The position numbers and the translations under genes are program-made. From Cardinalis cardinalis (lineage: Eukaryota; Chordata; Aves; Passeriformes; Cardinalidae), in assembly GCA_014549065.1 (NCBI GenBank), contig JACDOX010000014.1, forward strand, positions 8,424,489 through 8,488,488: a DNA stretch of 64,000 nucleotides. Reading direction: 5' to 3'. Numbering within the stretch: the stretch's first letter is position 1; each line of letters opens with the position of its first letter. The notes beneath the pieces were generated by a model. That model did not search any database, was not told the DNA's origin, and saw only the letters and a list, made by a program, of their open reading frames with translations. This document shows positions 13,448 to 24,387 of the stretch, in pieces.

Positions 13448-14588
13448 GAAATAAATAGATGGCTAAGTATTTATATGAAATTCCACTAATACCTTAGAGC
13501 AATGAACCTTTGAAGTGAAAAATTCAGTTGTTTTGTCTATTGGCACTTTGAAGTGAGAGATTTCTTTTGTCTTCTGGCCCTTCAAAGGTGAGTATTGGAA
13601 AAGATGTGCCTTTAGATCTTTGCTCTAATGAATATAAATAGATAACAAAATACATTTAGCTAAGCTACAGAAGCTGAAATCTAGTTCTCATTGTCACTTA
13701 TTTGTTTTGTGACTTTTAATTAGGCAGTTCAATTGTTTGGTAAAATAAAGGCAATAGTGACTGGCTTCTTTTAAGGGATTGAATGAAGGTTAAGCTTCTG
13801 TTAATTGAAAGTACTATACCAGATTAAGGGATAGAACTTCTGAGAGATAAGCATTTTTTTCTTTCAAAGAAAAGTGGTGATTTTCCAAAGCTGCATTAAA
13901 CTCTCCTCTGTCGTTCAAGATACTCTAACCTATTCAAATTTTAGAGGGTGGGGGGCGTGGGGAGGAGTGAATGGAAAGTAAAATGAAAATCCAGGAAAGA
14001 GTATATTATAAAAAGCACGTTTCCCCTTCCTTCATCTTAAACAGGGACTTTCATAAAGTGACATGATGGGGGAATNGAAAAGATACAAAAGTATTGAGAA
14101 TGTAAAACCTAAGTGGTATGAAAATATCAAAAATACTTTCAGTAGTGCTCTCAATGTATTTCACATCTGTATTCTAGCTATTTGAAAACCCTGTATATGT
14201 TAATGGAGTGCACACCAATAGGAGAGAGGAATGTTCAAGCTTATCCCCTCATTTCTGCTCATTAGCTGACAACATTAACATAAGTATTCTGCAAGAGCAT
14301 AGTCCCTGTTTCTGTAGTTTGTGTTTCCATTCTGGAAAAAGTCTTGCAGCTTGTCTTAATTGGAATCCAATGCTCTCAGTGAGCCCTCCAAGTTTTTCAA
14401 AAGTGTTCTGAGCTCTTACTGTGGGTGAGATGTCTGCAGGTTTAACCTGCTGGTGAATATGAGAATGTCTGAGTCTCTGATTTCTTTCTGTATGCTGAGT
14501 TTTAAACATATTGGAGGAAAGTCAGTTTCTTTTTTTTTTTTTTTAAATAATTATTTAGGTCTTATTCAGTCACCAGAACATGGGTCAC

Positions 14589-14840
14589 AGAGTCACAGAA
14601 CCTTTAGGATCAGAAGGAACCACTGGGGACTGTCTAATCTAACACCCCTGCTGAGAGCAGGGTTACCTACAGCAGGTTGTTCAGGACTATATTCAGTTTG
14701 GTTTTGTGTACCTCCACAGATGGAGATTCCACAGTATTTTTTGTGCTGGAATTGCTGCAGTTCATCTCTGCTGTATGTCTGTACTGGGGAGTGCAGGGCT
14801 GGTCCCAGCACCTATGTTGTTTATCGCCACTGGAAGTATC
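14589..14840 (-). mobile_element. CR1: Old CR1 LINE copy A, 3'-terminal part
   Basis: From 14,589 the text matches the reverse complement of an avian CR1 3' end: the tail-proximal segment, then the stretch normally containing the 'triplet of C then GAGCAGGGT..CC..' type sequence, then the segment ending in the 'second GATTCCACA' motif near 14,735. The match is weak from about 14,740 to 14,840, where only patches resemble the next part of the element, so an internal deletion is likely. The same element appears to resume at about 15,795, after the plus-strand CR1 insertion. It is non-functional and strongly diverged. The identification rests on recognising the family by eye. Confidence 0.75.
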
Positions 14841-14842
14841 AT

Positions 14843-15767
14843 CTGTTCAGTATCTTTATTGATGACATGGATGAGGGGATTGAGCTTTCATTNTAAATTT
14901 GCAGGTGGCACTAAGCTGGGAGTGTGTGTTNATCTGTTGGAGGGTAGGAGGGCTCTGTAGAGAGACCTGGAACGGTTGAATGGATGAGCAGAGTCCAACA
15001 GGATGAAGTTCAATAAGTCCACGTGCTGAGTCCTGCATTTTGGCCACAACAACCCCCTGCAACGTTATAGGCTGGGGACAGTGTGGCTGGACAGTGCCCA
15101 GGCAGAAAGGGACCTGGGGGTGCTGGTGACAGCTGGCTGAACATGAGCCAGCAGTGAGCCCTGGGGGCCAAGAAGGCCAAGGGCATCCTGGCCTGGATCA
15201 GGAACAGTGTGGCCAGCAGGAGNAGGGAGGTCATTCTTCCTCTGTACTGGGCACTGGTGAGGCCACACCTCGAGTGCTGTGTCCAGTTCTGGCCCCTCAG
15301 TTTGGGAAGGACGTTGGGACGCTGGAGCACATCCAGAGGAGGCAACNAGGCTGGAGAGGGGCTTGGAACACAAACCCTGTGAGGAACGACTGAGGGAGCT
15401 GGGGGCGTTTAGTCTGGAGAAAAGGAGACTCAGGGGTGACCTTATCACTTTCTACAACTCCCTGCAAGGTGGCTGTGGTCAGNTGGGGNTGGTCTCTTTC
15501 TCCAAGCAGCAGCTGACAGAACGAGAGGACACAGTCTCAAGTTGCACCAAGGGAAGTTTAGGTTGGATATTAGGAAAAAGTTTTTTATGGAAAGAGGGAT
15601 AAAGTACTGGGAATGGTGTGTCCAGGGAGGTGGTGGAGTCACCGTCCCTGGATGTGTTTAACAAAAGACTGGATGTGGCACTCAGTGCCATGGTTTAGTT
15701 GAGNNGTTAGGGCATGGGTTGGACTCGATGATCTTGAAGGTCTCTTCCAACCTCNTGTTTCTGTGAT
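14843..15767 (+). mobile_element. CR1: CR1 LINE 3' fragment, nested in copy A
   Basis: This 5'-truncated CR1 copy, about 0.9 kb long, covers the last part of the ORF2 reverse transcriptase and the C-terminal region to the 3' end. Broken translated blocks read as the CR1 C-terminus: a FIDDMDEGIE-like segment, then the region around the catalytic YADD/FADD box (14,898-14,909), the MKFNKS-like segment, the long 'overlapping' block 15,060-15,460 and the 3' untranslated tail ending in TTCTGTGAT. At the catalytic box the sequence reads F-A-G-G instead of F-A-D-D, so the two essential aspartates are lost. Frameshifts, stops and nine N calls also break the frame. Truncation at the 5' end is normal for LINE insertion by target-primed reverse transcription. 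The lower divergence and opposite strand suggest it landed inside the older copy A. Confidence 0.92.
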
Positions 15768-15794
15768 CTCCCTCTGCCTGCCGCCTTGGCTCTG

Positions 15795-17326
15795 CCTATG
15801 CTTCTGGATTGTTTCAAGGGTGCAGGGTGACTCAAGTTCACCAGGATCCCCCAGCCCTTCTGTCCAGAGCTGCTTTCCTTCCATTTGCCCCAAACAGTCT
15901 GTGCTGGTGCCTGGCATTATTTCTCCCCAGATACATGACTTTAAAATTGATTTCCCTGAACTTCATGAGGTTTCTGTTTGCTTATTTCTCTTGACTGCTG
16001 TGGTCCCTTGGAATGACAGCAAAGCAGCATAGCCATCTGGTGTATCAGCCACTCCTCCCCAAAATTTATCATCTGCAACCTTGCTGTTGGCACGCTCTGT
16101 TCCATCTTTCAGTTCATTAATGAAGATGTTAAACAGTACTGGCCTCAGTATCAACCTCGGGGATACACTAATGATTGTCCTTCAGCCAGGCTTTGAACTG
16201 CTGATCACAGCAACCATCTGAGCCTGGCAGTTCAACCAGTTTTCAATCTATTTTATTGTCCACTTATCTAGTCTGTATTTTGTCAGTGTATCTCTAAGAA
16301 AGCTATGTGAGACTGGCAAAAGCCTTGATGGAGCAAAGATAAACCACATCCACGACTCTCTTCTCACCCACTGAACTCATCAATTTGTTGTGGAAGGCTG
16401 TCAGGCTGTTCAGGTATGAGTATAAACTCTAAGCTTGTGCTGACTCATCACCTTTTGAGTGCACTTGGAAAGAGCTTCCAGGATTATTCGGTGCACCACC
16501 TTGCCAGGGTTTGGAGTGAGGCCAGTTGGCCTGTAGTTTCTCATATCTGCCTCCTTGTCCTTCTGGAAGATGACACTTGCTGTCTTCCAGTNGTCAGGAA
16601 TCTCCTTCAGTCCCTTTGATCTTTCAAAGATCATTGCTCATGGTCTCACAATGACATTGGCTGGCTCCCTCAGCACTTGTGGGTGCATCCCTTCTCTACT
16701 GACAGCATTTCCCTGCTCCAGACATTTTCACTGATTTCAAGAACCTGAGATTTCTGAAAGGCAGATCTTGCTAGAAAGGACCACAGTGTGGGAGGTGCTG
16801 AGTTCCTCAGCCTTATCTGTGTTGACTGCTACTGTAGAGCCCATTCAGCAGCACACTGCCCCTAACCTTCCTTCAGCTGCTGATCTGCCTGTAGAAGCCT
16901 TTCATATTGCCTTCTGTGTCTCGCACAGGGTTCAGCTTCAGATGGGCTTTGATGTATCTAACTCCATGACTACACTTTGGACAGNGACTCTGTGTTCTTC
17001 CTAGGTCACTTGTCCCTGCTGTCATCTCTTATATTTTCCTTTTGATAGATGAGTTTTGTCAGGAACTTCCTGTTCATCTGTGCAGGAGTCCTTTCTGCAC
17101 ATTGGGAAAGACAAATCTTGAGATTGGAGGAGGTGACTCTTAAACAAAAAACCAACAGCTGCCCCCCTCTTTTCTCCAGAACTGTACTCCACATGGCTCC
17201 TCAAAGCAGGTCCCTGAGGAAACCAAAAGTACTCTCCTGGAGTGCAGGCTCTTGCTATTGCCCTGTCCCCTCCTTTCTGGATCCTGAGCTCCACAACTCA
17301 CGATTGCCCCCAGCCTTCCCACTCCC
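15795..17326 (-). mobile_element. CR1: Old CR1 LINE copy A, reverse transcriptase and linker
   Basis: This is the continuation of copy A on the minus strand. Reading leftward from 17,326, it carries the end of the endonuclease domain and the linker (17,022-17,294, with a FKSHLLQSQ-like block corresponding to the family's FKDHLLQAQ), the start of the reverse transcriptase (16,410-16,634, with a KEIPD.WKTASV..F.KDKE..MRNYRP block), and the catalytic region (15,963-16,154, with a GPVLFNIFIN-like block followed by VADD at about 16,068-16,079 where the family has FADD). Frameshifts and stops separate these blocks, so no functional ORF2 protein is encoded. In intact CR1, ORF2 encodes the endonuclease and reverse transcriptase that copy the element RNA into a nicked chromosome. 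An ERV-type LTR interrupts the copy at 17,326/17,806. Confidence 0.9.
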
Positions 17327-17805
17327 TGCACTAAGTCTGGCTGGGATGGAGTTAATTTCTGTGCAGAAAATACCTGTTAAGTGCCATGTTTTTGACTGAT
17401 GACCAGAGTCACCAATATTTTCACTACTGCTGAACATTGCTAACACACTATTAAGGCCTTCTCTGTTTCTTACTCTGTTGCAGTGAGGAGGTTGGAAGTG
17501 GACATGAGGCTGAGTCCAACTGACCAAAAGGAGATTCCATAACGTTGTTCTCAGCTATAAAACTGGGAATCAGTTTTCCAGGGGTTGCTGTTGCTCAGGG
17601 ATTTAGTTGGACATTAGCTGTCTGGTGCTAAACAATTGCTTTCNCAAACTTTTTGTTGTTCTCCCTTTNCTTTCCTCCTCCTACCTGAACCTACAATTTT
17701 TCTCCCTTTTGCTCCTCTTTTAATTAACTCCCTCAGCACTCTGCAAAAGGTAGTGAGTGAGCAGCTGTATGGGGCTGAGGTGCTTGTGGGGTTTAAATCA
17801 CAACA
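17327..17805 (+). mobile_element. Solo LTR of an avian endogenous retrovirus (probably ERVL class)
   Basis: The segment begins with TG, ends with CA and matches a common avian LTR in order: the GGCTGGGATGGAGTTAATT block near the start (17,340-17,360), the GAGGAGG..GGA block (about 17,485), the CTGACCAAA..GAGATTCCATA block (17,518-17,541), a TATA box (TATAAAA, 17,556-17,562) and the terminal GTGAGTGAGCAGCTGT block (about 17,752-17,769) followed by the 3' end. The TATA box gives plus orientation. No retroviral internal region or second LTR is present, so it is a solo LTR left by recombination between two LTRs. The CR1 copy A sequence is continuous across the insertion. The flanks share C-rich ends (ctccc / cccct), so the exact target duplication is ambiguous. 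The class is inferred from family memory. Confidence 0.85.
17556..17562 (+). promoter_or_regulatory. TATA box of the solo LTR
   Basis: TATAAAA lies at the expected place in the LTR, just downstream of the CTGACCAAA..ATTCCATA block that normally precedes the LTR promoter. It may once have driven proviral transcription rightward. There is no evidence that it is active now. Confidence 0.55.
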
Positions 17806-18230
17806 CCCCTGGCTAGTTCTTTCTTTGCAAGGATGAAGTCCAGCAGAGCCTCTGCCNTTTTTGGCTGGATTTTGGGTGATCGCTTGTGTCAGAAAGTCAT
17901 CATTAATGCACTCCTGAAACATCCTCAGTNACTTCAGTTAGTTGTACTGTGCTCTGTTATCCCTCCCAGACACTGCGGTGGTCAAAGCTTGCATAAGCAG
18001 CAGGGCCAGCGCATGGGGGACTTCTACAATTGCCTGAAGAAGTCCACAAAAACCCAATACATATCCACCCCTTGTAGAAGCTGTGTGAGCTCCCCACTTA
18101 GTTGGTCCCAGTCAGATCACAGCCCTGCCTGCTGTGTGCAGGCCTCCAAGTCCTCGTGTCTGCCCACTGAGTGCTGGTGCACTGGCACTTCAGAGAGGCA
18201 CTCAGTCATCCTGGCTGCTTGTTGATAACA
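17806..18230 (-). mobile_element. CR1: Old CR1 LINE copy A, endonuclease part
   Basis: This is the 5'-ward remainder of copy A beyond the solo LTR. Recognisable blocks in order along the plus strand are the 'GTCCAGCAGAGCCTCT' block just after the LTR, the CAGAAAGTCATCATTAATGC block (17,889-17,908), a GGGGGACTTC block (18,014-18,023, the family's GDFN endonuclease region in reverse) and the GGCACTTCAGAGAGGCA block (18,183-18,199), which lies near the 5' end of ORF2 text in the family. The endonuclease is broken by stops and substitutions. The right boundary is approximate. Confidence 0.82.
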
Positions 18231-21200
18231 TGGCTGATGCCACAAAGACCTATCACACCACAGAACACACCAGTTATTGAACCTCAGAACATGCCCTTCA
18301 ATGTGTTTCTGCTGTGATGGAGATGAGCTGAAAGGACATAGCTGTGGACAATGAATGCTTGCTGCTCTGGCTCCCAAGATCCACTCCGCCTGTTTACTTC
18401 TGGTTCCTAGAATAGAAAATGATTTGCTCCCCAGGGAGTGAGCAATGATTGGTGCAGTATTGAAAAATGTGCTAAAGGTTGAGAGAGGAAAAAATGTTCT
18501 CTGACTTCTGGAGGGAAATGTCAAGTGAAAGAACTTGAGGCATAGGGTGTTTGGAAGAAATGTGATACTCAAAGGTCAAATGATTGGAAGTAGGTTGAGA
18601 CTAGCAGATTTGAAAAGAAAGGTGAATATATTCAAGGTTAGGAAGATAACAGAATATACAGAAATAATAGTAGGACTGGGAAATGCTAATAATACATAAT
18701 CCTGCAAATGACAAGAAAAGAAAGAAAGGTCAGAAGAAACCAATACTTTTGAAAAGTATCTATGCTTCNTAAATCACATAAAAATCAACTGCTCTGTTCT
18801 GAGTAATCCTTGACTTTATTTTCTCTGTCCTAGGATGTATGTAGGTCGATGTGATCTGAAATGGAGCCAGAATCATTTTGCTTTCAAGGGCTTGCTTCCC
18901 TATACTTTGCTTCAATGGCTTTCTTTCCTGCATCCCTTGGGTGTGATAATGGCATTCTGTGAATCATAATAGCAGTGCAGAGCTTAATTAATGTTTGCAA
19001 AACACTTAGATCCTCAGATGAAGTGTGCTATGTGCATTCGGTGCAACATATTATTGCCAATAAGCAGAGGCTATTTTTAATTCCAGCAACAACTGATTTT
19101 TGGTGATTTTTTTTATCACAGTAGCAACCACATGAGGATGGCCAGGAAGGGTCATGCCAAGGTTCAGTTGTCTCACTATCTCAGCTTCAGCAGTAGCGGG
19201 TGTTTAAGGAACAGATCTGCACAAAAGACAGAGGCGTTATCTGGCAAACTCCCCTGGCTTTTAGAAACCAATTTTTAAAGACTTTGTGATCTGAAGGTTA
19301 CATCCAATACTTGCCCCTGGAGGGAATTCTTGTCCCTGCCTTTTCTGCCAATGCTTGGTGAGCCAAGGGATTAACCTTGCATACCCTCTATGGGGTGTTC
19401 TCCCCTGACTGAGAGAAAATAGAGGAAGAAAATAATACATTTAGTCTTTTTTAGTTGCAAGCAAATCTCCATCTGCCACGATGACAAATGTATTTGAGTC
19501 ACTAGAGTAAAAATTATGTGTTATTTGGTACTTTGACTGCTCAAGGAAGAGCTCAGCATATGTCCTTTCAGCCCCCAGAAAAGGATGAGTTATTGCTTTA
19601 AATTTATCAGAATCTTTAAAACCACAGATTCCTGTCTGAGGAAACAGAAGTTCTTTGTTCTTGTGAGTAAGATAACTGGATGTAGAGNCATTAGTTCATA
19701 CTAATGAGATGTTAAAATCCTGGCTTTTATATAAATTAAAGATCATCAGCTCTATGTAAGGAATTACTTTGTCTTGCTATTGCCTCACTTTTCCCCTCCC
19801 AGCTAAGAGACAGTGTTTTACGTATCAACTGGCAGCAGGTTTTGGCCTCCAAAATAGAAATATTTAGAAATATAACATATATATATATATACACACACAC
19901 ACACATGTATATATATATGAATGAACTGGAACCATTTTCATNTTCAGTTGGATTATAATTTTCTTAATTTTATGATTTGCTCAAATAGACTAATTCTGAA
20001 TTTAAAAGCCTTGCTAAGGGAATTGTCTTCCATTTATATGGGGAAACATATAACTTCTGTGTGAAGTTGTGGAAATATTTGGAGAAGTGTGTAATGAAAN
20101 GGCCAATAAAAATGTAAATTATCTCAGCTGTATTTATTATATATTTCACCTGGTTCTCTGGCAATGCTGCTAAATTTGATAGCAAGCAGGCAACTAAATA
20201 TTTTGTAGCATGCCTTAAAAAAATAAATGAATAAACCNATAATATTTGCATTTAATTATCTGCCAGAGAAAGTATCTCTTCCATTTCAAATTAGTCAAGC
20301 AGACAGTATATGCTCACCAAAATCTTTCTATCTTGGACATGAATTTTACTCTAGGTGGCAGAATTGCTCTATCTACAGCAAACAAAGAACAGATTAAGAA
20401 ACAAAAAATGGTTAATGATATAGATCTCCCTAGTGTGAATAATTCTTGTTTCCTAAATCAGCTACCTTATTTTTCCAATAGTGTCAAATGTATCAGTAAG
20501 CAGGTAGAATTCATAAGCTGTGTTTTTTTAAGGAAAGAAAATAATAAAGTGTTTTCCTATATGAAAAGTGCCTGGCTCANTTAGAAGCTGCAGAATTTTT
20601 TGTAAAGTGTAATTGCTACGAAGTGCTGATACTTGCAGCGACTTTGAGGTGATGTGGGAGCTGCCGAGTGTCTGGAGTTTCCTAGGAGGGGCTGAGGCTG
20701 GGGGAAGAGCTAATCTTTCCAACAGTGCTGTGTCAAATTCTTTGCATATGAAGGGATTAAATTGTAACACAAAACGCATGTTAAACAGGGAGANGGGACA
20801 CTTTAAACACCTTTGTAAGGAAGCTGTTCTCTCAGGCTGAATGCATTTGTGTAAACTACTCTGTGCACAGTAAGAACCTCGAAGGATTGAGCCCCTCTAA
20901 TGGTTACCTAGATAAACACTTTGNCAAGAGCTCCACCCTCCTACATCCTCTAATTCTCTAATTCCAAGAATTTTGAAACATTAGATATAATTTCTTTGTT
21001 GGCCAGTGTAATATATTTAAGCATAATTTCTTGTGTCCTTCTGACACTCTTTCTGAACTTTAGATTATAGGAGGAAAAAAAGGGGGCAGTGAAAGTTTTC
21101 AGAAGGAGGGAGGTTTCAATTAGACTCATTAGGAGGTCAGACATTTCAAGTCTAGAAAATCTTTCTGGAGCTGTGAAGTGGGGTAGAGAACTCCAAGGAT

Positions 21201-22469
21201 GTTCATGTTCTTCCTTCCCCAGCTTTAGTGATGCTNCTCTTCAGTTCAGTACATTTTTTCATTGCCCACGTGGTTGGGCTCCCTCTCCACCCATGGTGAG
21301 TATGTTACTGCTACTCCTAAATGAAAACTATTTAGAAAAAAATCTTCTCAGTGCTTACCATTGGTTCTGGATTTCGTAGCAGGGTTGGTGTTGTGGGAGT
21401 TAAAACACTATTTTGTAGTGCTGCTCCCAAGACTGATGTTCCCTATCTTTGCAAGGTGGGGAGTGTTAGCTGGACACATAAATGGAAATATTGAAATATG
21501 AGGGAAAGAAAAAGTATCCTTTTTTTCAAAGTTATGCTGCATTTTACCAAAAGCATTCTCTATTTTTAGTGGTTCAAAAAGAGAGTAAAGCAATTACAGC
21601 ATTGGCTTGCAAGCCTCTCCTTGAAGCTGGAGAAAGTGAATTTTTTTTCCTCCTTCTCATAGAAAATAGAATTGTAAACTACATGCCTGTCTTTGGTTTG
21701 TGGACCACCTCGGCTTTTTTTTCTTTTTTCTTCTTGTCTTGTTGCAGTATAATCTGCTTTGTGTTTTGAGTTGAAAGCACCTTTTACTCGTGCTGAGTAC
21801 AACTTTCCTTCTTGGAGGATTCATTGAAATAAAATGGCACTGCTTTGTAAAAGCAGGGAATAGAAGTCCTTTACAAGAGTTTGAATGCAGTCCTTGCCTG
21901 AGCACACCAGAAGCAAGAATAGAAGGTGGATGGCTCCCATGGCTATTTATCCCTGGATATTTCTGAAGTGCATTTTTTTACTTGATTTCATTTTAGTCAG
22001 CAGTTTGTAAGACTATATGGGTGTATGTAGAGGTATGTCAAAGTGGTAGTGTGGGGAACATGGGAACACTTTTTTCTGTAAGATTATCTGGTAAGGACCT
22101 TGTCAAACGTGATAAAAAGGAGAAGAGGGAAGCAATAACTGAAACACAGAGACAGACCTGGCAGACAAATACCATGGGACAAAGACAAGAAGCAAACAAA
22201 AATGAATGAATGATCTGCTAACAAATGGGCNCTTTAAAACTGATAAGGTTGTAAACCTAAGGGCCCAGGATGTTGCAAAGGGTTGTTGGTTCTACCCACA
22301 CTGGTGGGGAAATGTGCAGGGGAAGGGAGTCAAAGGGGAACCATGGATATGGACAGAGAGGGATTAAAAAGGTGTTGCTCGCTTGTAAACACAGCTGGTC
22401 AGTACTGACTGAACCCTACACTGATCAGAGTCTGTCTGATCTGCTCATCAGATCAAGTCTTAAAGATTT
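18231..22469. other. Gene-free stretch with one compound microsatellite
   Basis: No gene or transposon is recognisable. The compound TA/CA repeat at 19,876-19,919 is the only clear structure. Frames longer than 90 codons on either strand lack family motifs. 18,990-19,130 is a low-substitution-looking, TAAT/AATTA-containing stretch that could be non-coding conserved sequence, but this cannot be judged without alignment. Confidence 0.55.
19876..19919. repeat. Compound (TA)n(CA)n(TA)n microsatellite
   Basis: TA dinucleotides, then about eight CA dinucleotides, then ATG followed by TA dinucleotides. The outer TA blocks are mutually complementary, so the repeat can fold back on itself. Confidence 0.92.
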
Positions 22470-22864
22470 GCTGTAGGATCCCTGTGCGGGAGCGCTGCAA
22501 ACGCCGGGCGCCAGCTGCTGCGGTGCCGTGCGAAAGGATTCGGAGCAGCTGGAGCCATAGNGGGGTGTGAGCTCCATTGGCCTGTGATGTCCCCCGCTGG
22601 AGCCAGTGCCATCTTTGTGGCATCCTCAGCAGCGCAGGGCAGCCTCGTCCCCACCAGAGCGGCAGGAGCTCAGGGGGCTCAGTGCCCACAGCTGGGCAGA
22701 GAGCAGCCGTGAGCAGCCCCAGAGCAGCCGTGCCTGGGGGCGCTCATGGCAGAGCCCAGGCAGGACCAGCCACCAGGAGGGGACCGACCTGCAGGAGGGC
22801 CCGGGATGCGGGCAGGGATGCTGGGTTGACAGAGGGGCTCTGCTGGCACTTGGGGGATGCAGGA

Positions 22865-22916
<52 letters not shown>

Positions 22917-23210
22917 ACTCACCAGTGACCTCCTGTCTGTAGCAGCTGAAGGGGAGGAGGGCACTGGGCTGTCTGCTTTGTGCTCTGGGAAGGTGTTGAA
23001 GGCAGCACCTTGTCCGTGTCAGCCCTGTCAGCTCTCTGGATGTGTGTGCAGCTTTGCCAGTGGCTGAACCTGCAACTGGAAAAGAAGCAGCCACATCCCT
23101 CGGGCTGAGCATGGACAGGAGCTCCCATGCATTGGGCTGGGCCCCAGGGACNAGGACAGAGTCCTGGCCTGGAGATGCTGGAGGTGGCTGTTGCTCCCAA
23201 CACCCCTTAA
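22470..23210. other. GC-rich patch with CpG cluster and (GT)n
   Basis: This block contrasts sharply with its AT-rich surroundings. Nine CpG dinucleotides fall within 22,487-22,544, and the following 350 bases are rich in G and C with many GCAG/CCAG repeats. The (GT)n microsatellite at 22,867-22,915 sits inside it. Open frames of up to 153 codons cross the patch on both strands in several frames, which is what GC-rich, stop-poor DNA gives by chance; none has a recognisable domain. Possibilities are a small CpG island with promoter or enhancer activity, a GC-rich transposon fragment, or a local GC-biased segment. The sequence alone does not decide between them. Confidence 0.6.
22867..22915 (+). 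repeat. (GT)n dinucleotide microsatellite, about 24 units
   Basis: 49 bases of uninterrupted GT, the longest pure dinucleotide array in the window. It is likely length-polymorphic. The Val/Cys or Thr/His runs seen in translations across it are artefacts of the repeat. Confidence 0.98.
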
Positions 23211-24276
23211 CAAAGCTTTTTTGGTAAAGGGAAAATTAGGACAACCATCCTGATCAGGGGTTTCTTGCCTTTTGTTTTTTTAACTGTGAGAAGCAAAAGT
23301 ATGTACAAATAACTAAAAACTGCAANGTAAATGTTTCAGGAAAATATCAATACTTGAGTTTATGAAAAAACTCATTCAGCTTGGCTCAAAGGCTTCTAAA
23401 TATTTTTAAACANGAATGAAAGAATGCTGTGCCTATTTCCGAGCTTCATCTTTATTTATGTATAAATCCTGAAAGCTTATAAGTTTAGCATTTCTATTGA
23501 CTATAAAAGCAGCATTTTATTGACTAAAACTTGTATGAATTTGCTCTCTTACTGCTTCTAAAAAAGTAAATCAACCTCATTACGAAATAAACTTGAAGAT
23601 CGTCTTCAATTGCTCAATTTGTTTGTAGGAAATCTGTTGTGTTTACTTTTCAAAACTTCCCAAAATTTGTGATCTATATTTTGGGGAATATTTTGACTCT
23701 CGAGGGATTTTGGGCACTCAGCATGCTAACTAGTGCTGCTGCAATGCAACCATTTGTCAGTAAGGAGTCTTGAAGGTCTTCAGCATTAATGTTGCTCTGC
23801 ACTGCTTGATATGACAGGACTGGTGTTTCTACAGATTACTCATACCTTGTTGTCAGTGGAAAAGGTCATAAAAAACTGGATTTTTCCTAGTCTAATCATA
23901 TTTCTTAATTTTTAGTTTCTTAAATTTAAACAAAATACTTTCTCCTTGCTATAGGAGAATTGAACTAATCCTCCTTAGTAACTGCAATTCTTGTGCTGTT
24001 CTATTTTGGGAGAATAGGTTTATATTATCACCTCTCTATAAAACTGTTCAGAGGTCACCTTTTGTTACATCATTTTTCTTCTACTTGCTCTAGTCACTGT
24101 GAGGAGATTCTGTTCTCTGTGAAGCAGGAAGCTCTATGCTAATATTGTTTAATGTGCTTTCCACAGGGGTTTGCTATCAAGTAACATAAAGTGATGCTCA
24201 GGAGGTGAGGGTTACTACCTTTGTAGCTGTTCCCTGTACAAGAGGAATGTCATACTCTTACATGTTTTTAATGTTA

Positions 24277-24387
24277 ATGAAGCTATCTTACAAAAGGATT
24301 TTTACAGTGTTTTATGAAGCTATTGTACAAAGGGTTTTTGACTGTGTTTTATGAAGCTCTCATACAAAACGTTTTTGACTTTGCATT
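24277..24387 (+). repeat. Three tandem copies of a 37-bp unit
   Basis: Units start at 24,277, 24,314 and 24,351, each beginning ATGAAGCT and containing a TTTTT core about 22 bases in. Copies 1 and 2 differ at a handful of positions and copy 3 is more diverged at its end. Because the unit is not a multiple of three, each copy is read in a different frame, so it does not encode a protein repeat. It is a minisatellite-like local duplication. Confidence 0.9.

Larger units (their letters stand above)
64..14588. other. Gene-free AT-rich stretch
   Basis: No gene, RNA gene or recognisable transposon body was found in this stretch. Reading frames on both strands are shorter than about 110 codons, begin at arbitrary ATGs, and show no family motif. 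Visible structure is limited to simple sequence: an A-rich run with G interruptions (535-580), a G/T-rich run (3,218-3,268), a short (GT)n (7,869-7,882), a CCAA-type repeat (9,391-9,413), a perfect 13-bp hairpin (5,171-5,204), a (TA)n/(CATA)n block with a 24-bp palindrome (13,402-13,447) and a 15-T run (14,530-14,544). The base composition and lack of coding signal fit an intron or intergenic DNA. Short exons without a recognisable domain cannot be excluded by eye. Confidence 0.6.

Noticed and set aside
14845..15917. Many overlapping short frames on both strands that look gene-dense.
   Set aside because: They lie in the CR1 fragments, mostly antisense or out-of-frame shadows of the ORF2 region. 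None is intact.
22577..23112. Overlapping frames of up to 153 codons on both strands with Val/Cys or Thr/His repeats.
   Set aside because: They are translations of the GC-rich patch and the GT microsatellite in several frames at once, which indicates stop-poor composition and not a gene.
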